A stretch of 64,000 nt of DNA from Afipia birgiae 34632 (GCF_000308295.2 NZ_HG326653.1:115856-179855), one strand, 5' to 3'. Shown: positions 1 through 9,722, counted from the first letter of the stretch. A program made the numbers and translations. Notes: generated by a model not told the origin, from the letters alone.

Positions 1-372
1 GTGCGGCCGATCCGGCTGTCCATCGAAGCGGTGGACCGCAAACTCGAACAGGCCGCCAGTACGCTCGGCGCGGCCCCTTGGCGCGTGTTCCTGACCGTGA
101 CGCTGCCGCTCGCGTTACCGGGTATTGTCGCCGGCATGGTACTCGGCTTCGCCAAGGCCATCGGCGAATTCGGCGCGACCATTACTTTCGTGTCCAACAT
201 TCCGGGCGAGACCCAGACGATTTCCGCATTGATCTACTCGCTCACGCAGACGCCGGACGGCGACCCCGCGGCGCTGCGGCTGGTGATCGTGTCGATCGCG
301 ATTGCCATGGCCGCGCTGATCGCATCCGAAATCCTGGCGCGGCGCGCCACACGCCGCCTGCACGGGTATTGA
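1..372 (+). CDS. modB: Molybdate ABC transporter permease ModB (3' part, gene runs off the left edge)
   Basis: This is the C-terminal half of the inner-membrane permease of the molybdate importer. The visible 123 residues contain the EAA-type cytoplasmic loop that contacts the ATPase (residues about 15-45, with 'EQAASTLGAAPWRVFLTVTLP') and two hydrophobic segments. The conserved 'GEFGATITFVSNIPGETQTI' stretch is characteristic of ModB/CysT permeases. ModB is normally about 225-235 aa, so the GTG at position 1 is probably internal and the true start lies outside the window. The stop at 370-372 is followed 2 nt later by the ModC start, so the two are co-transcribed. With the modC next door I am confident of the molybdate (or tungstate) assignment. 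The binding protein ModA would be upstream, out of view. Confidence 0.9.
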   Translation: MRPIRLSIEAVDRKLEQAASTLGAAPWRVFLTVTLPLALPGIVAGMVLGFAKAIGEFGATITFVSNIPGETQTISALIYSLTQTPDGDPAALRLVIVSIAIAMAALIASEILARRATRRLHGY

Positions 373-374
373 TC

Positions 375-1052
375 GTGCTGTCAGTCGACATCGTAAAACA
401 ACTTGGCGAGTTCACACTCGCGGCTTCGTTCAGGAGCGACGGCCTGGTCACTGGCCTGTTCGGCAACTCCGGGGCCGGCAAGACATCGATCATCAACATG
501 ATCGCCGGGCTCACTGAACTGGACCGTGGACGGATTTCGCTCGACGGCGATATTCTCGACGACAGCACTTCGCATCTGCATGTTCCGCCGCACCGGCGGC
601 GAATCGGCTACGTTTTTCAGGATGCGCGGCTGTTTCCGCATCTCAGCGTCCGGCAAAATCTCGACTACGGACGGCGTATGAACGGGTTGAATCACGACGT
701 ATCCGCAGAGCGGCATACGATTGATCTGCTCGACATCGGGCACCTGCTCGATCGCCGCTCCGCGCAATTATCCGGCGGCGAGCGTCAGCGCGTGGCGCTC
801 GGCCGTGCCCTGCTCGCAAAGCCGCGCCTGCTGCTGCTCGACGAGCCGCTGGGATCGCTGGATGAAGAGCGGAAAGCGGAAATCCTTCCCTATTTCATCC
901 GGCTGCGCGACGAAGCCAGCGTTCCGATGGTCTTTGTCAGCCACGACGCCGGCGAGATGCGGCGGCTGGCGACGAATGTCGTGATGCTCAAGCGTGGCAA
1001 GGTCGTTGCGTTCGGCGGCATCGATCTTCTCACACCCGCTATCCAGGCATGA
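375..1052 (+). CDS. modC: Molybdate ABC transporter ATP-binding protein ModC, short form
   Basis: ATPase of the molybdate importer, 225 aa from the GTG at 375. This start sits 2 nt after the modB stop; the longer open frame upstream only shadows modB. Walker A is at residues 30-37 (GNSGAGKT), the ABC signature LSGGE at 132-136, Walker B LLLLDEP at 152-158 and the switch histidine near 190. The protein stops right after the nucleotide-binding domain. The C-terminal TOBE/Mop domain of about 120 residues, which binds molybdate in E. coli ModC (352 aa) and allows trans-inhibition, is absent. A stop follows 'LLTPAIQA' cleanly, and nothing Mop-like continues in the next 30 nt before the convergent neighbour, so the short form looks natural rather than frameshifted. 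Confidence 0.88.
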   Translation: MLSVDIVKQLGEFTLAASFRSDGLVTGLFGNSGAGKTSIINMIAGLTELDRGRISLDGDILDDSTSHLHVPPHRRRIGYVFQDARLFPHLSVRQNLDYGRRMNGLNHDVSAERHTIDLLDIGHLLDRRSAQLSGGERQRVALGRALLAKPRLLLLDEPLGSLDEERKAEILPYFIRLRDEASVPMVFVSHDAGEMRRLATNVVMLKRGKVVAFGGIDLLTPAIQA

Positions 1053-1082
1053 TGTGATCGGAAAACCTTTTCCGGATCAGGC

Positions 1083-1955
1083 CTACTTCAGCGCCTTGAT
1101 CGCCTTCGCAAGATAATCGAGCCCTTGTACCAGCGGGGGACCGCCGCAAACCGTATAGCGTTCGGGAAGGTCGATCCGCCGGTTCGCGCCATAGCGCGCC
1201 AGCAGCGCCGGATGGGTGATGAACAGCGCACCCTGATCGCGCGCTTCTCGCGGCGGATCCTGCAACACCAGCACGTCCGGCCCGTCGGTCAGCAAGTGTT
1301 CGAGCGACACGAAGCCGCCTTGCTCCGCCGACTTGAAACCACCGGCTCCTGCCGACGCACGTCCCGGTGGCCACAATCCGGCGATGGACAGCATGCCGGA
1401 TGCCAGACTGGCCGGGCCTTCCCGGTATCCTTCGCGCTGAATGACCAGCGCGGTCAGCGGCGGCTTCATGGCCTCGGCAGACAATCTCGCCTCGGCCTGT
1501 TCGAGTTGGCGCGCCAATGCTTCACCGCGTTCGGGATGGCCAACAAGTTTTCCCACATCAATGGCCTGACGGCGCGCATCGGCGAGATTGCGAATGAGTT
1601 CGACGTCCACGACACGGATACCCATCGCGCTCAGCATGGCGTGGATCGGGCGATGGCTCGGACCTCCGAGCACCAGATCCGGTGCAAGGTTCACCACCGA
1701 CTCTGCGTCCCAATCCAGACGGGGAAACGACGACGCCTTGCCGGTCATGACAGACAGAAGCGGATCGACTGCATAGGGCGATAGTCCGGCGATCTGGGCG
1801 GGATCGGCCAGTGCAAGCAGCAACTGATCGGCGCAAAGGTTGAAGGATACGATCCGCTTTGGCGGGCTGTCCGCGCGCGCGACGGGCGCAATCCCGCAAA
1901 ACGCCGAGACCGTGGCCGAAACAAGTATCGCCGCAAATATGGTTTTCTTGATCAT
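1083..1955 (-). CDS. Periplasmic binding protein of a cobalamin/iron-siderophore ABC importer (BtuF-like)
   Basis: A 290-aa class III (helical backbone) substrate-binding protein. A signal peptide covers residues 1-28 (basic MIKK, hydrophobic core, cleavage near ARA-DS). The mature protein begins with 'PKRIVSFNLCADQLLLALADPAQIAGLS', the usual start of the BtuF/FhuD/FepB periplasmic-binding fold, and has the long linker helix region around 120-150. It is divergent from the FecCD-type permease at 2037 and its ATPase, with 81 nt between the two starts, so the three form one importer. Whether the ligand is cobalamin, heme or a ferric siderophore cannot be told from sequence alone. No TonB receptor is adjacent. 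The start ATG at 1955 is the only one that gives an intact signal peptide. Confidence 0.8.
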   Translation of the reverse strand: MIKKTIFAAILVSATVSAFCGIAPVARADSPPKRIVSFNLCADQLLLALADPAQIAGLSPYAVDPLLSVMTGKASSFPRLDWDAESVVNLAPDLVLGGPSHRPIHAMLSAMGIRVVDVELIRNLADARRQAIDVGKLVGHPERGEALARQLEQAEARLSAEAMKPPLTALVIQREGYREGPASLASGMLSIAGLWPPGRASAGAGGFKSAEQGGFVSLEHLLTDGPDVLVLQDPPREARDQGALFITHPALLARYGANRRIDLPERYTVCGGPPLVQGLDYLAKAIKALK

Positions 1956-2036
1956 GACAGCCTGTTATGCCACGTCCATTGTGTTGCGTCAGCGGCTGTT
2001 CTGCTGCGAAGACACGCCCGAACAAATCGGAACGGA

Positions 2037-3059
2037 ATGACCAGCGACCGCCAGGGACAGATTCAGGGCACCTTGCTGACCGCGATGCTCGCCGTACTGG
2101 TGGCCGTGCTGTTCGTGCTGTCGCTGATGACTGGGCCCGCGCAGTTTTCACCACGGACGGTCATCGCGGCTCTGTTTTCCGATCAGGGCGTAGCCTCGAT
2201 CATCGTGCGTGACATTCGGCTGCCGCGAACCCTGCTGGCGTTGCTCATCGGCGCGACGTTCGGACTGGCCGGTGCAGCGTTGCAGGGCCTGCTGCGCAAT
2301 CCGCTCGCCGAACCGTCGCTGTTCGGTGCGCCGCAAGCGGCCGCCGCAGCAGCGGCCGCGATCATGGCCTTCGGATTCGCCAATGCGCTGTCGCTGGCGG
2401 TGCCGCTCGGCGGCATCGCCGGTGCACTGCTGTCGGTCGGTGCGCTGGTCGCCATCGCCGGACGCCGCGCCTCGCTGACAGTAACGCTGCTGGCGGGCCT
2501 CGCACTTGCAAGTCTGGCAGGGGCCGCCATCGCGCTCATCCTCAATCTCGCGCCCAATCCCTACATTGCTCTGGAGATCGCATTCTGGCTGCTCGGCTCG
2601 CTGCGGGATCGCAGCATCGAGCATGTCTGGCTCGCGGCACCGTTCATGATCGTGAGCTGGTTCGTGCTGGCAATCAACGCCGGGGCCTTCCGCGCACTGA
2701 CGCTGGGTGAAGACGCTGCAGCCTCGCTCGGCGTCAATGTCGAGCGCACCCGCGTGCTGGTGGTGATCGGCGTCGCGCTCGGCGTCGGCGCGGCGGTTTC
2801 TGTCGCGGGCGCCATCTCGTTCGTCGGACTGGTCGCGCCGCATCTGGTGCGGCGGTTTTATGGCTCCGATCCCGCCCGCGTGTTGCTCCCTGCCTCGCTG
2901 GCAGGCGCAGCGCTCCTGATGGCAGCCGACATCGCTGTGCGTCTGATCCCCGCGGTCATCGAAATCAAGATCGGCGTGGTAACGGCGCTGATCGGTGTAC
3001 CATTCTTCCTGGCGATGATCTTCCATGAGCGCCGCGCGCTGGAGGACAGCACGCAATGA
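2037..3059 (+). CDS. FecCD/BtuC-type ABC importer permease
   Basis: Inner-membrane permease of the B12/siderophore import system, 340 aa, the usual length for FecCD family members. About ten hydrophobic segments are visible. Family hallmarks include 'DIRLPRTLLALLIGATFGLAGAALQGLLRNPLAEPSLFG' (residues roughly 58-96), which I recognise from BtuC/FhuB/FecD N-terminal regions, and 'ISFVGLVAPHLVRRFYGSDPARVLLPASLAGA' (near 260-290), the coupling region that docks the ATPase. The stop codon overlaps the start of the ATPase gene by 4 nt (ATGA), indicating translational coupling. The divergent gene at 1083-1955 supplies the binding protein. Confidence 0.88.
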   Translation: MTSDRQGQIQGTLLTAMLAVLVAVLFVLSLMTGPAQFSPRTVIAALFSDQGVASIIVRDIRLPRTLLALLIGATFGLAGAALQGLLRNPLAEPSLFGAPQAAAAAAAAIMAFGFANALSLAVPLGGIAGALLSVGALVAIAGRRASLTVTLLAGLALASLAGAAIALILNLAPNPYIALEIAFWLLGSLRDRSIEHVWLAAPFMIVSWFVLAINAGAFRALTLGEDAAASLGVNVERTRVLVVIGVALGVGAAVSVAGAISFVGLVAPHLVRRFYGSDPARVLLPASLAGAALLMAADIAVRLIPAVIEIKIGVVTALIGVPFFLAMIFHERRALEDSTQ

Positions 3060-3841
3060 AGCCGAACAACGCGCCACGCCTTGTCTCCACCGCGATTACC
3101 GTCACCCGGGGCTCACGCCGGATCGTGGACTGCGTCGATCTGACGTTGAACGCCGGGGAATTCACAATTCTTGCAGGACCCAACGGTGCCGGTAAAACCA
3201 CGCTGGCCCGCGCCATGACAGGCGTGATGAAAGTCGAGGGTTCAACCACCTTCGACGGCATCGGCCTGCGTCACATGCAGCCGCGCGCCCGCGCGCGCGC
3301 CATCTCCTATCTGCCGCAGGGGCACGAATTTCACTGGCCGATGCGTGTGGACAGCATCGTCGCGCTTGGACGCGAACCGCATGCCGACCCATTCTCGCAG
3401 ACCTCGGTCAAGGATCGGATCGCCATCGAGCGCGCCATCGAGGCGACGGCGGTCGGCGAGTTTTCCTCACGGCTGATCACGACGCTGTCGGGAGGTGAAC
3501 GCGCCCGCGTCGCCATCGCGCGGGCACTGGCGACCGAGGCCTCCGTGCTGATCGCAGACGAGCCGACCGCGTCGCTCGACGAGCGTCATCAGCTCATCGT
3601 CATGGACCTGCTTCAGCGTATTGCCCACAGCGGCACGGCAGTCCTTGCCATCATTCACGATCTCGCTTTGGCGATGCGGTTCGCAGATCGCGTGGTCGTC
3701 ATGAACGAGGGCCGCATCGTCGCCAACGATACCCCGTCGCTGGCGCTGACGCCCGATCGCATTGCCGAGATCTTCGGCATTTCGGTGAACCGCGTCGAGA
3801 CGCCGGATGGACCGCTGCTGCTGCCGTCCCGCGCGCTGTAA
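3056..3841 (+). CDS. ATP-binding protein of the cobalamin/siderophore-type importer (BtuD/FecE-like)
   Basis: ABC ATPase of 261 aa. Walker A GPNGAGKTT is at residues 41-49, the signature LSGGE at 144-148 and Walker B VLIADEP at 164-170, followed by the D-loop ASLD. The sequence 'SYLPQGHEFHWPMRVDSIVALGREPH' around 84-110 is typical of the FecCD-associated ATPases (the 'V..GR.P' element after the Q-loop). It overlaps the permease gene by 4 nt and closes the operon. A convergent antiporter gene ends 5 nt downstream. Substrate identity is open, as for its partners. Confidence 0.86.
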   Translation: MKPNNAPRLVSTAITVTRGSRRIVDCVDLTLNAGEFTILAGPNGAGKTTLARAMTGVMKVEGSTTFDGIGLRHMQPRARARAISYLPQGHEFHWPMRVDSIVALGREPHADPFSQTSVKDRIAIERAIEATAVGEFSSRLITTLSGGERARVAIARALATEASVLIADEPTASLDERHQLIVMDLLQRIAHSGTAVLAIIHDLALAMRFADRVVVMNEGRIVANDTPSLALTPDRIAEIFGISVNRVETPDGPLLLPSRAL

Positions 3842-3846
3842 CCGGC

Positions 3847-5642
3847 TCAGCTCCCGAGCAGCCGGGTCCCGATCCGCGACAGCCTGCGCTTTGCGGCGGC
3901 GGTGCGGGTCAGCGGGGGTGCGGGCGGCTCCTCATCTTCCGGCAACCGCAAACCAACGATGTTAACGCGCGCACCGCCGATACTGCGCGCGACCAGCACG
4001 ATGGAATCGAGCGGCAAGGTCGCGCCGACGCGCGGTGCGTGGTCGAGATGAATATCGAAGTAATCCGCCAGCGTCAGATGTGCGTCGCCGGGCGCGACGG
4101 TGATGCCGTAGATGTCGGCGACGTCCTTTAAGGTCACATCGCCGGGCATCATGAAGTCGCCGAGCAGGTGCGGGTCCGGCGCGGGCACCACGGGCATGTC
4201 GACGAAGAAACGATCCAGCGCTTCGGCTTTCTCCGGCGGCGCCAGCAGATAGAGATAGTCGCCCTTGACCACCGGTTCGGCTTCGACGGGCGAGAGAATC
4301 CGCTCATCACGGATCACCAGCGTGGGCTTCGACCAGGACGGGATCAGCCCGCGTTTCAGGAACAGGCTGTTGGCGCGAACCGGATAGCCGACGAGTTGCT
4401 GCTCAAGCTGTCCCGGCAGATCGAGCTCGACGCGGCGAGGCCCGCGATCCGCCCGCGGCAGCGCCACATGCAGACGCCGCGCGGCGGCGGCGAGTGTCCA
4501 GCCCTGCAGCAGCAGCGAGATGATGACGACGACGAAGGCGACGTCGAAATAGAGCTGCGCATTGGGCAGCCCGACCAACATCGGTATCGAGGCCAGGAAG
4601 ATCGCCACTGCGCCGCGCAAGCCGACCCACGCGATGAAGGTCCGCTCCCGCCAGTTGAACGGGAATGGAGCCAGGCAGAGGAACACAGCGATGGGCCGCG
4701 CCACCAGCATCAGCACCAGCGCCACCGCGACAGCCGGCAGCACGGTTGCCAGGGTTCGCTCAGGCGAGACCAGCAGGCCGAGCAAAACGACATCACGATC
4801 TGCGCCAGCCATGTCGCCGCGTCGAGAAAGGCGACGACGGAATTGTGCGCGCGGGTCGGACGATTACCGATGATAATGCCGGCGAGATAGACCGCGAGGA
4901 ATCCCGACGCGTGCGAGATCTGGGCCACCCCGAAAATCACCAGCGCGGCGGTCGTCACGAAGGGCGCGTGCAGACCCTGCGGCAAGGAGATGCGATTCAG
5001 CGCAAACACCACAAGCCAGCCGCCGACAGCTCCGAAAAGCACGCCCAGCGCACTCTCGCGCACGAACTGAAGTGCGATATGCCCCGCCGAGCTCTGCCCG
5101 ACCGACAGGAATTCCACCAGCATCAGCGTCAGGAAGATCGCGAACGGATCGTTGGTGCCGGATTCGACCTCAAGGGTCGCACCGACGCGCGGGCGCAAAC
5201 GAAGACCCTGGCTATGGACCAGAAGGAACACAGCGGCGGCGTCCGTCGAGCCCACCACCGCGCCGACCAGCAGCGCCTCGGGCCAGCCGATCCCGAGCGC
5301 ATATTTGGCGACCGGCGCCGTGATCAGCGCCGTCAGCAGCACGCCGACGGTCGCCAAAGCCGCCGACGGCGCCAGCACCGCGCGGATGCTCTGGAAACGG
5401 GTCTTCAACCCGCCATCGAACAGGATCAGCGCCAACGCCACCGAGCCGACCAGATAGGTCGTTTGCACATCGTCGAAACGGAGGCCGCCGGGTCCGCTAT
5501 CACCCGCAAGGATACCGACGAAAAGGAAGACCAGCAGCAGCGGGGCACCGAACCGCAGCGCGAGCAGGCTGGAGAGAATGCCCGCCATCACGAGAACCGA
5601 GCCAAGCAGAATGGCAATGCTGACCGAGTCGAGGGATGCCAT
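3847..5642 (-). pseudogene. CPA1-type cation/proton antiporter with C-terminal TrkA-C/CorC-type domains, broken by one frameshift
   Basis: Two overlapping frames together encode one protein of about 598 aa. Residues 1-284 (5642 down to about 4791) are the start of a Na+(K+)/H+ exchanger domain, with 'ILFDGGLKTRFQSIRAVLAP', 'GSTDAAAVFLLVHSQG' and 'VESGTNDPFAIFLTL', the last containing the acidic transport residues. The exchanger domain continues in another frame from about 4790 ('LLGLLVSPERTLATVLPAVAVAL', then 'GLRGAVAIFLAS'), followed by a cytosolic RCK-C/TrkA-C region ('LFLKRGLIPSWSKPTL.. KGDYLYLLAP') and a CorC-type end. The break falls at 4788-4791, where one base appears to be missing; adding one base restores 'QIVMFVLLGLL'. 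Length and domain order match the YcgO/NhaP2/CvrA family. It is either a real inactivating mutation or a sequencing error. It is convergent with the importer operon, 5 nt away. Confidence 0.82.
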
Positions 5643-5903
5643 TAGCTATGTCTGTCTCCGTCCGCCGTCCAAATGCCCGCATTTTCATGAATATCGTCGC
5701 CGCCGCCCGCCGCCAACTCATTTGTCACTGCGATCAAGATTGTGCCGGATTTGCTGGTGTTAAGTCGCCCGTATGCCGGATTCTCGCACGTCTGACCGTG
5801 GAATGTGGGAATCTGGCAAACGGCCGAATCGAATTCAGGGTCGAACCCAAGATCAAACCTGAGATGGCCGGACTGGCCCGTCTCTTTGCAAGGTGAGTTG
5901 CCC

Positions 5904-7217
5904 ATGGACTGGGATGATATCCAGCAGGCTTTGCAGGCCACCATCCGCTCCGCGGAGGCCTATCTCGTATCCCCCTGGTTCTACATGCAGGCCGGCATCA
6001 TCCTTGTCGCAGCGGGCCTTTCGCTGGCCGCCGCGAGTTTCCTGCGCGCGCGGATCGATCCGGCGTCGCTGGCGATGGGTCTGCCGGCACCGCTGCGGGT
6101 GCTGATCCGGGTTCTCATGAATCGCGCGGGAACGATCATCTTCGCGCTGCTGATCAGCATCACCCGCGCCGTCATTGTGAAAACTGAAGTCCTGCGGCAT
6201 GGCTACCTGCTCTCCACCGCCGCCAGCCTCGCAACCGCCTGGGTCATCATCCGGCTGGCGACGGGATTGATCCGCAACGAATTCGTGGTCCGTGCGGTTT
6301 CGGTCACGGCCTGGATCATTGCGGCCCTGAGCATCATCGGAAAACTGGACGAGGTGGCGGCGGCGCTGGACTCCGTCTCGATCCCGCTCGGTGCGCTGCG
6401 CGTGACACCGTTGCTGGTCCTGAAGGTCGCGGTGTCCCTTGGCATCGCACTGTGGCTGGTCGGCATCCTCGGCAATTTCCTCGAATCGCGGATTACCCGC
6501 TCGCGCGACCTCACGCCGTCGGTTCAGGTTCTCCTGGTCAAGATGGTCCGCCTGATGCTGATGGTGGCGGCATTTGCGGTCGTGATGAGCGCCGCAGGTA
6601 TCGATCTATCCGCCTTCGCGCTGTTTTCCGGCGCTATCGGCGTCGGCCTGGGCTTCGGCTTGCAAAAGATCGTCGCCAATTTCATCAGCGGCGTGATCCT
6701 GCTGGCAGACAAGTCGGTGAAGCCCGGCGATCTCATCACTATCGGGGACAGTTCGGGGAAAATCAGCGCCATGAACACGCGCTACATTTCCGTCGCAGCG
6801 GGTGACGGCCGCGAAATCCTGATCCCGAACGAGGATCTGGTGACGCAGCGTGTGGTCAACTGGACCTACACCAACAAGAACATGCTGGTGAAGGTCAACT
6901 TCGCGACCAACTACGACGCCGATCCGAACATCGTCTGCAAACTCGCCATCGACATCGCAGGAGCGACGGCAAGCGTCGCCAGCTTCAAACCGCCGAACTG
7001 CCTGCTGGTGGAATTCGCGGAAACCTGCATGAAATTTACGCTGACGTTCTGGGTCGCCGATCTCGACGTCGGCGCCGACAATGTCCGCAGTGAAGTGATG
7101 CTCAAGCTATGGGATGCCTTCAAGCGCGAGAACATCCGCGTGCCGTATCCGGTGCGGGAAATCCGTGTGCGCGGCGGCGCACTGCCGGTCGAGACCGTCA
7201 TCGACGTGCAGAACTGA
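5904..7217 (+). CDS. Mechanosensitive ion channel of the MscS family
   Basis: Inner-membrane osmotic safety channel, 437 aa. I place the start at ATG 5904 because AGGTGAG lies 7 nt upstream. The frame is open from 5805, but the extra 33 residues are hydrophilic and unlike the family. Several hydrophobic helices occupy residues about 20-230. The pore helix follows with 'FALFSGAIGVGLGFGLQKIVANFISGVILL', a glycine/alanine-packed TM3 typical of MscS. Next comes the beta domain with 'VKPGDLITIGDSSGKISAMNTRYISVAAGDGREILIPNEDLV' (the diagnostic 'IPN' element). The alpha/beta C-terminal vestibule is complete, ending 'FKRENIRVPYPVREIRV'. At 437 aa it is longer than E. coli MscS (286 aa) because of extra N-terminal helices, like YbdG-size relatives. 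Confidence 0.92.
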   Translation: MDWDDIQQALQATIRSAEAYLVSPWFYMQAGIILVAAGLSLAAASFLRARIDPASLAMGLPAPLRVLIRVLMNRAGTIIFALLISITRAVIVKTEVLRHGYLLSTAASLATAWVIIRLATGLIRNEFVVRAVSVTAWIIAALSIIGKLDEVAAALDSVSIPLGALRVTPLLVLKVAVSLGIALWLVGILGNFLESRITRSRDLTPSVQVLLVKMVRLMLMVAAFAVVMSAAGIDLSAFALFSGAIGVGLGFGLQKIVANFISGVILLADKSVKPGDLITIGDSSGKISAMNTRYISVAAGDGREILIPNEDLVTQRVVNWTYTNKNMLVKVNFATNYDADPNIVCKLAIDIAGATASVASFKPPNCLLVEFAETCMKFTLTFWVADLDVGADNVRSEVMLKLWDAFKRENIRVPYPVREIRVRGGALPVETVIDVQN

Positions 7218-7223
7218 CAGCGC

Positions 7224-7970
7224 ATGCGCTTTGCCAGTGAACTGGTCCCGGCGACCCTGATCCGCCGCTACAAGCGTTTTTTGGCCGACGTCGAGCTGGC
7301 CGACGGCACGACGGTCACGGCGCATGTCGCCAATCCAGGCGCTATGACCGGCCTTCAGGCCGAGGGCGCGCGGGTCTGGCTGTCCAGATCGCCGAGCCTC
7401 ACGCGCAAGCTGCCCTACTCGTGGGAACTGATCGAGGTCGACTTCGGCAGCGGTTCTGAGCTGACCGGCGTCAACACCATGCACCCGAATCCGATCGTGG
7501 CCGAAGCACTTGCGGCGGGTGCAATCCCCGAACTGACCGGCTACGCAACCATCCGCCGCGAAGTGAAGTATGGGCGCATCATCAACGGCAAGGGTTCACG
7601 CATCGATTTCCTGCTGGAAGATTTCGCGCGGCCGCCCTGCTATGTTGAGGTCAAGAACGTGCATCTGATGCGCCGAGCGGACGTCGCCGAGTTCCCGGAT
7701 TCGGTGACCGCGCGCGGCGCAAAGCATCTCGACGAACTGGCGGAAATGGTCGCCTCCGGAGCCCGCGCCGTGATGCTGTTCGTGATTCAGATCGGCTCGG
7801 CGCGCTCGTTCGCGCTGGCCCGCGACATCGACCCGACCTATGCCCGCGCCTTCGACAAAGCGCGCATGTCCGGCGTCGAGGCCCTGGCCTGGACCTGTAG
7901 CCTTACCCGCCACGACATCAGGCTCGAACGGCCTGTTCCAATCGAACCGGAAGCTGGAAACGACCCCTAA
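7224..7970 (+). CDS. sfsA: SfsA, sugar fermentation stimulation protein homologue
   Basis: A 248-aa member of the SfsA family (about 230-250 aa). The N-terminal half is an OB-like fold ('[31 protein letters not shown]', residues about 13-43), and the C-terminal half is a PD-(D/E)XK nuclease-like fold with '[20 protein letters not shown]' (Asp and E-x-K near 130-145). The E. coli protein binds DNA and affects maltose metabolism; its enzymatic role is not settled. The gene begins 6 nt after the mechanosensitive channel gene and may be co-transcribed with it. An ATG at 7224 preserves the conserved N-terminus. Confidence 0.93.
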   Translation: MRFASELVPATLIRRYKRFLADVELADGTTVTAHVANPGAMTGLQAEGARVWLSRSPSLTRKLPYSWELIEVDFGSGSELTGVNTMHPNPIVAEALAAGAIPELTGYATIRREVKYGRIINGKGSRIDFLLEDFARPPCYVEVKNVHLMRRADVAEFPDSVTARGAKHLDELAEMVASGARAVMLFVIQIGSARSFALARDIDPTYARAFDKARMSGVEALAWTCSLTRHDIRLERPVPIEPEAGNDP

Positions 7971-8088
7971 AAACAAGCCCCCCGAACAAGGATTGCCAGC
8001 CCGGCTGAACCGCCGCTTGCGCTGAGGGCTGCATCCATTAAATTGGGGGGAAGCCAGCAAATTCCTCGATATTGAAGCCAGATTCCCC

Positions 8089-8916
8089 ATGAATTACGTC
8101 GAAGCCACCGAAACCTCGCTGCGAAAGACCGGACAGATCAAGCTGCACGGTCCCCAGGCGTTTGCAGGCATGCGCAAGGCGGGAGCTTTGGTCGCGCGGT
8201 GTCTCGACGAACTGGCTGCCATCGTCAGGCCGGGCATCTTCACCTCGCAAATCGACGATTTTGTCCGGAAGTTCGCTTTCGACCACAAATCCTACCCCGC
8301 GACGCTGATGTATCGCGGCTATCGCTATTCGACCTGCACCTCGATCAACCATGTGGTCTGCCACGGCATGCCCGGCGACCGGCCGCTCAAAGAAGGCGAC
8401 ATTGTCAACGTCGACGTAACGATGATCGTGGACGGATGGTATGGCGATTCCAGCCGCATGTACGCCGTCGGCGAGATTTCGCGCCGCGCGGAACGGCTGA
8501 TCGACGTCACCTATGAGGCGATGATGCGCGGCATTGCCGCCGTGAAGCCCGGCGCCACCACCGGCGATATCGGTCATGCGATCCAGAGTTTCGTCGAGCC
8601 GCAGCAGATGAGCGTGGTGCGCGATTTCTGCGGACACGGCCTCGGGCGAATGTTTCACGACGAGCCGAACATCATCCATATCGGCCGCCCCGGCGAAGGC
8701 GTCGTCCTGCGGCCCGGCATGTTCTTCACCATCGAACCGATGATCAATCTCGGCAAGCCGCACGTGAAGGTCCTGTCTGACGGCTGGACCGCAGTGACCC
8801 GCGACCGTTCGCTGTCGGCGCAGTTCGAGCATTCGGTCGGCGTGACCCAGGACGGCGTGGAAATCTTCACGCTCTCGCCGGGCAAGCTGGACAAGCCGCC
8901 TTACAAACTCGCCTGA
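8089..8916 (+). CDS. map: Type I methionine aminopeptidase
   Basis: Removes the initiator methionine from nascent proteins; 275 aa. All metal and catalytic residues are present by alignment to the E. coli enzyme: His92 (in CHGMPG), Asp109 (VNVDVTM), Asp120 (GDSSRM), His183 (GHGLG), Glu216 (TIEPM) and Glu247 (FEHSV). The N-terminus (about 15 residues before 'IKLHGPQ') is a short extension without a zinc-finger linker, so it is a bacterial MAP-Ia type. The gene follows sfsA by 118 nt and precedes radC, an arrangement common in this family of bacteria. The ribosome-binding site is weak; the ATG at 8089 is the only plausible start. Confidence 0.95.
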   Translation: MNYVEATETSLRKTGQIKLHGPQAFAGMRKAGALVARCLDELAAIVRPGIFTSQIDDFVRKFAFDHKSYPATLMYRGYRYSTCTSINHVVCHGMPGDRPLKEGDIVNVDVTMIVDGWYGDSSRMYAVGEISRRAERLIDVTYEAMMRGIAAVKPGATTGDIGHAIQSFVEPQQMSVVRDFCGHGLGRMFHDEPNIIHIGRPGEGVVLRPGMFFTIEPMINLGKPHVKVLSDGWTAVTRDRSLSAQFEHSVGVTQDGVEIFTLSPGKLDKPPYKLA

Positions 8917-9006
8917 CGGCCGGCGACGTCTACCGGCCGATTTCGCTATTGCAAATACGGGACGGCGCGGCATGGTTGCTATGTCACGCGAGTCACGTCA
9001 CGCGCC

Positions 9007-9720
9007 ATGCCTGCCAAGCCCGATGACCCGTCCGGATTCTCCGAAGCGCCGCACTATCACGGCCATCGCGAGCGGCTGCGCGACCGCTTTCGCGATGCTG
9101 GCCCCGATGCGCTGAGCGACTACGAACTGCTCGAAATGGTGTTGTTTCGAGCCCTGCCGCGGCGCGACGTCAAACCGCTGGCCAAGGCGTTGATCGCAAA
9201 GTTCGGATCGTTCGCCGAGGTGGTCCACGCACCGGAGTTACGCCTGAAGGAAGTCAGCGGGCTCGGCGACTCGGCGATTACTGAAGTCAAACTGATCGCG
9301 GCGACCGCAAGCCGGGTCGCGAAGGGGCAGATCAACAAACAGAAGACCGTGCTGTCGTCATGGTCGTCCGTGATCGAGTATTGCCGCGCAGCCATGGCCT
9401 TCGCAGATAAAGAACAGTTTCGAATATTGTTTCTCGACAAGCGTAATCAACTGATCGCAGACGAATTGCAGCAGGTCGGCACCATCGACCATACGCCGGT
9501 CTACCCACGCGAGGTGGTGAAGCGCGCGCTCGAGCTATCCGCCACCGCGATCATTCTGGTGCACAACCATCCTTCCGGCGATCCGACACCGTCGACCGCC
9601 GACATTCAGATGACCAAGTCGATCATGTCGATTTCGAGCCCGCTCGGAATCTTGGTGCACGATCACATCATTGTCGGGAAGAACGGCCACGCCAGCCTGA
9701 AGGGAATGCGGCTTATCTAG
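9007..9720 (+). CDS. radC: RadC/JAB-domain protein (DNA repair-associated, function uncertain)
   Basis: A 237-aa RadC family protein. A helix-hairpin-helix N-terminal region is present ('[41 protein letters not shown]', residues about 36-76), followed by a JAB1/MPN metalloprotease-like domain. The latter has the HxH...D motif in '[15 protein letters not shown]', with His186, His188 and Asp199, plus an upstream Glu in '[12 protein letters not shown]' (E153). RadC was originally linked to recombinational repair, but its in vivo role is disputed; a hydrolase activity is inferred from the fold. The gene stops at 9720, only 2 nt before the end of the convergent inhibitor-like gene. Confidence 0.93.
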   Translation: MPAKPDDPSGFSEAPHYHGHRERLRDRFRDAGPDALSDYELLEMVLFRALPRRDVKPLAKALIAKFGSFAEVVHAPELRLKEVSGLGDSAITEVKLIAATASRVAKGQINKQKTVLSSWSSVIEYCRAAMAFADKEQFRILFLDKRNQLIADELQQVGTIDHTPVYPREVVKRALELSATAIILVHNHPSGDPTPSTADIQMTKSIMSISSPLGILVHDHIIVGKNGHASLKGMRLI

Positions 9721-9722
9721 AT

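Noticed and set aside
1956..2036. Cobalamin riboswitch in the gap before the B12/siderophore-type permease
   Set aside because: Only 81 nt are available and no B12-box-like sequence was recognised; a riboswitch of this class needs about 200 nt.
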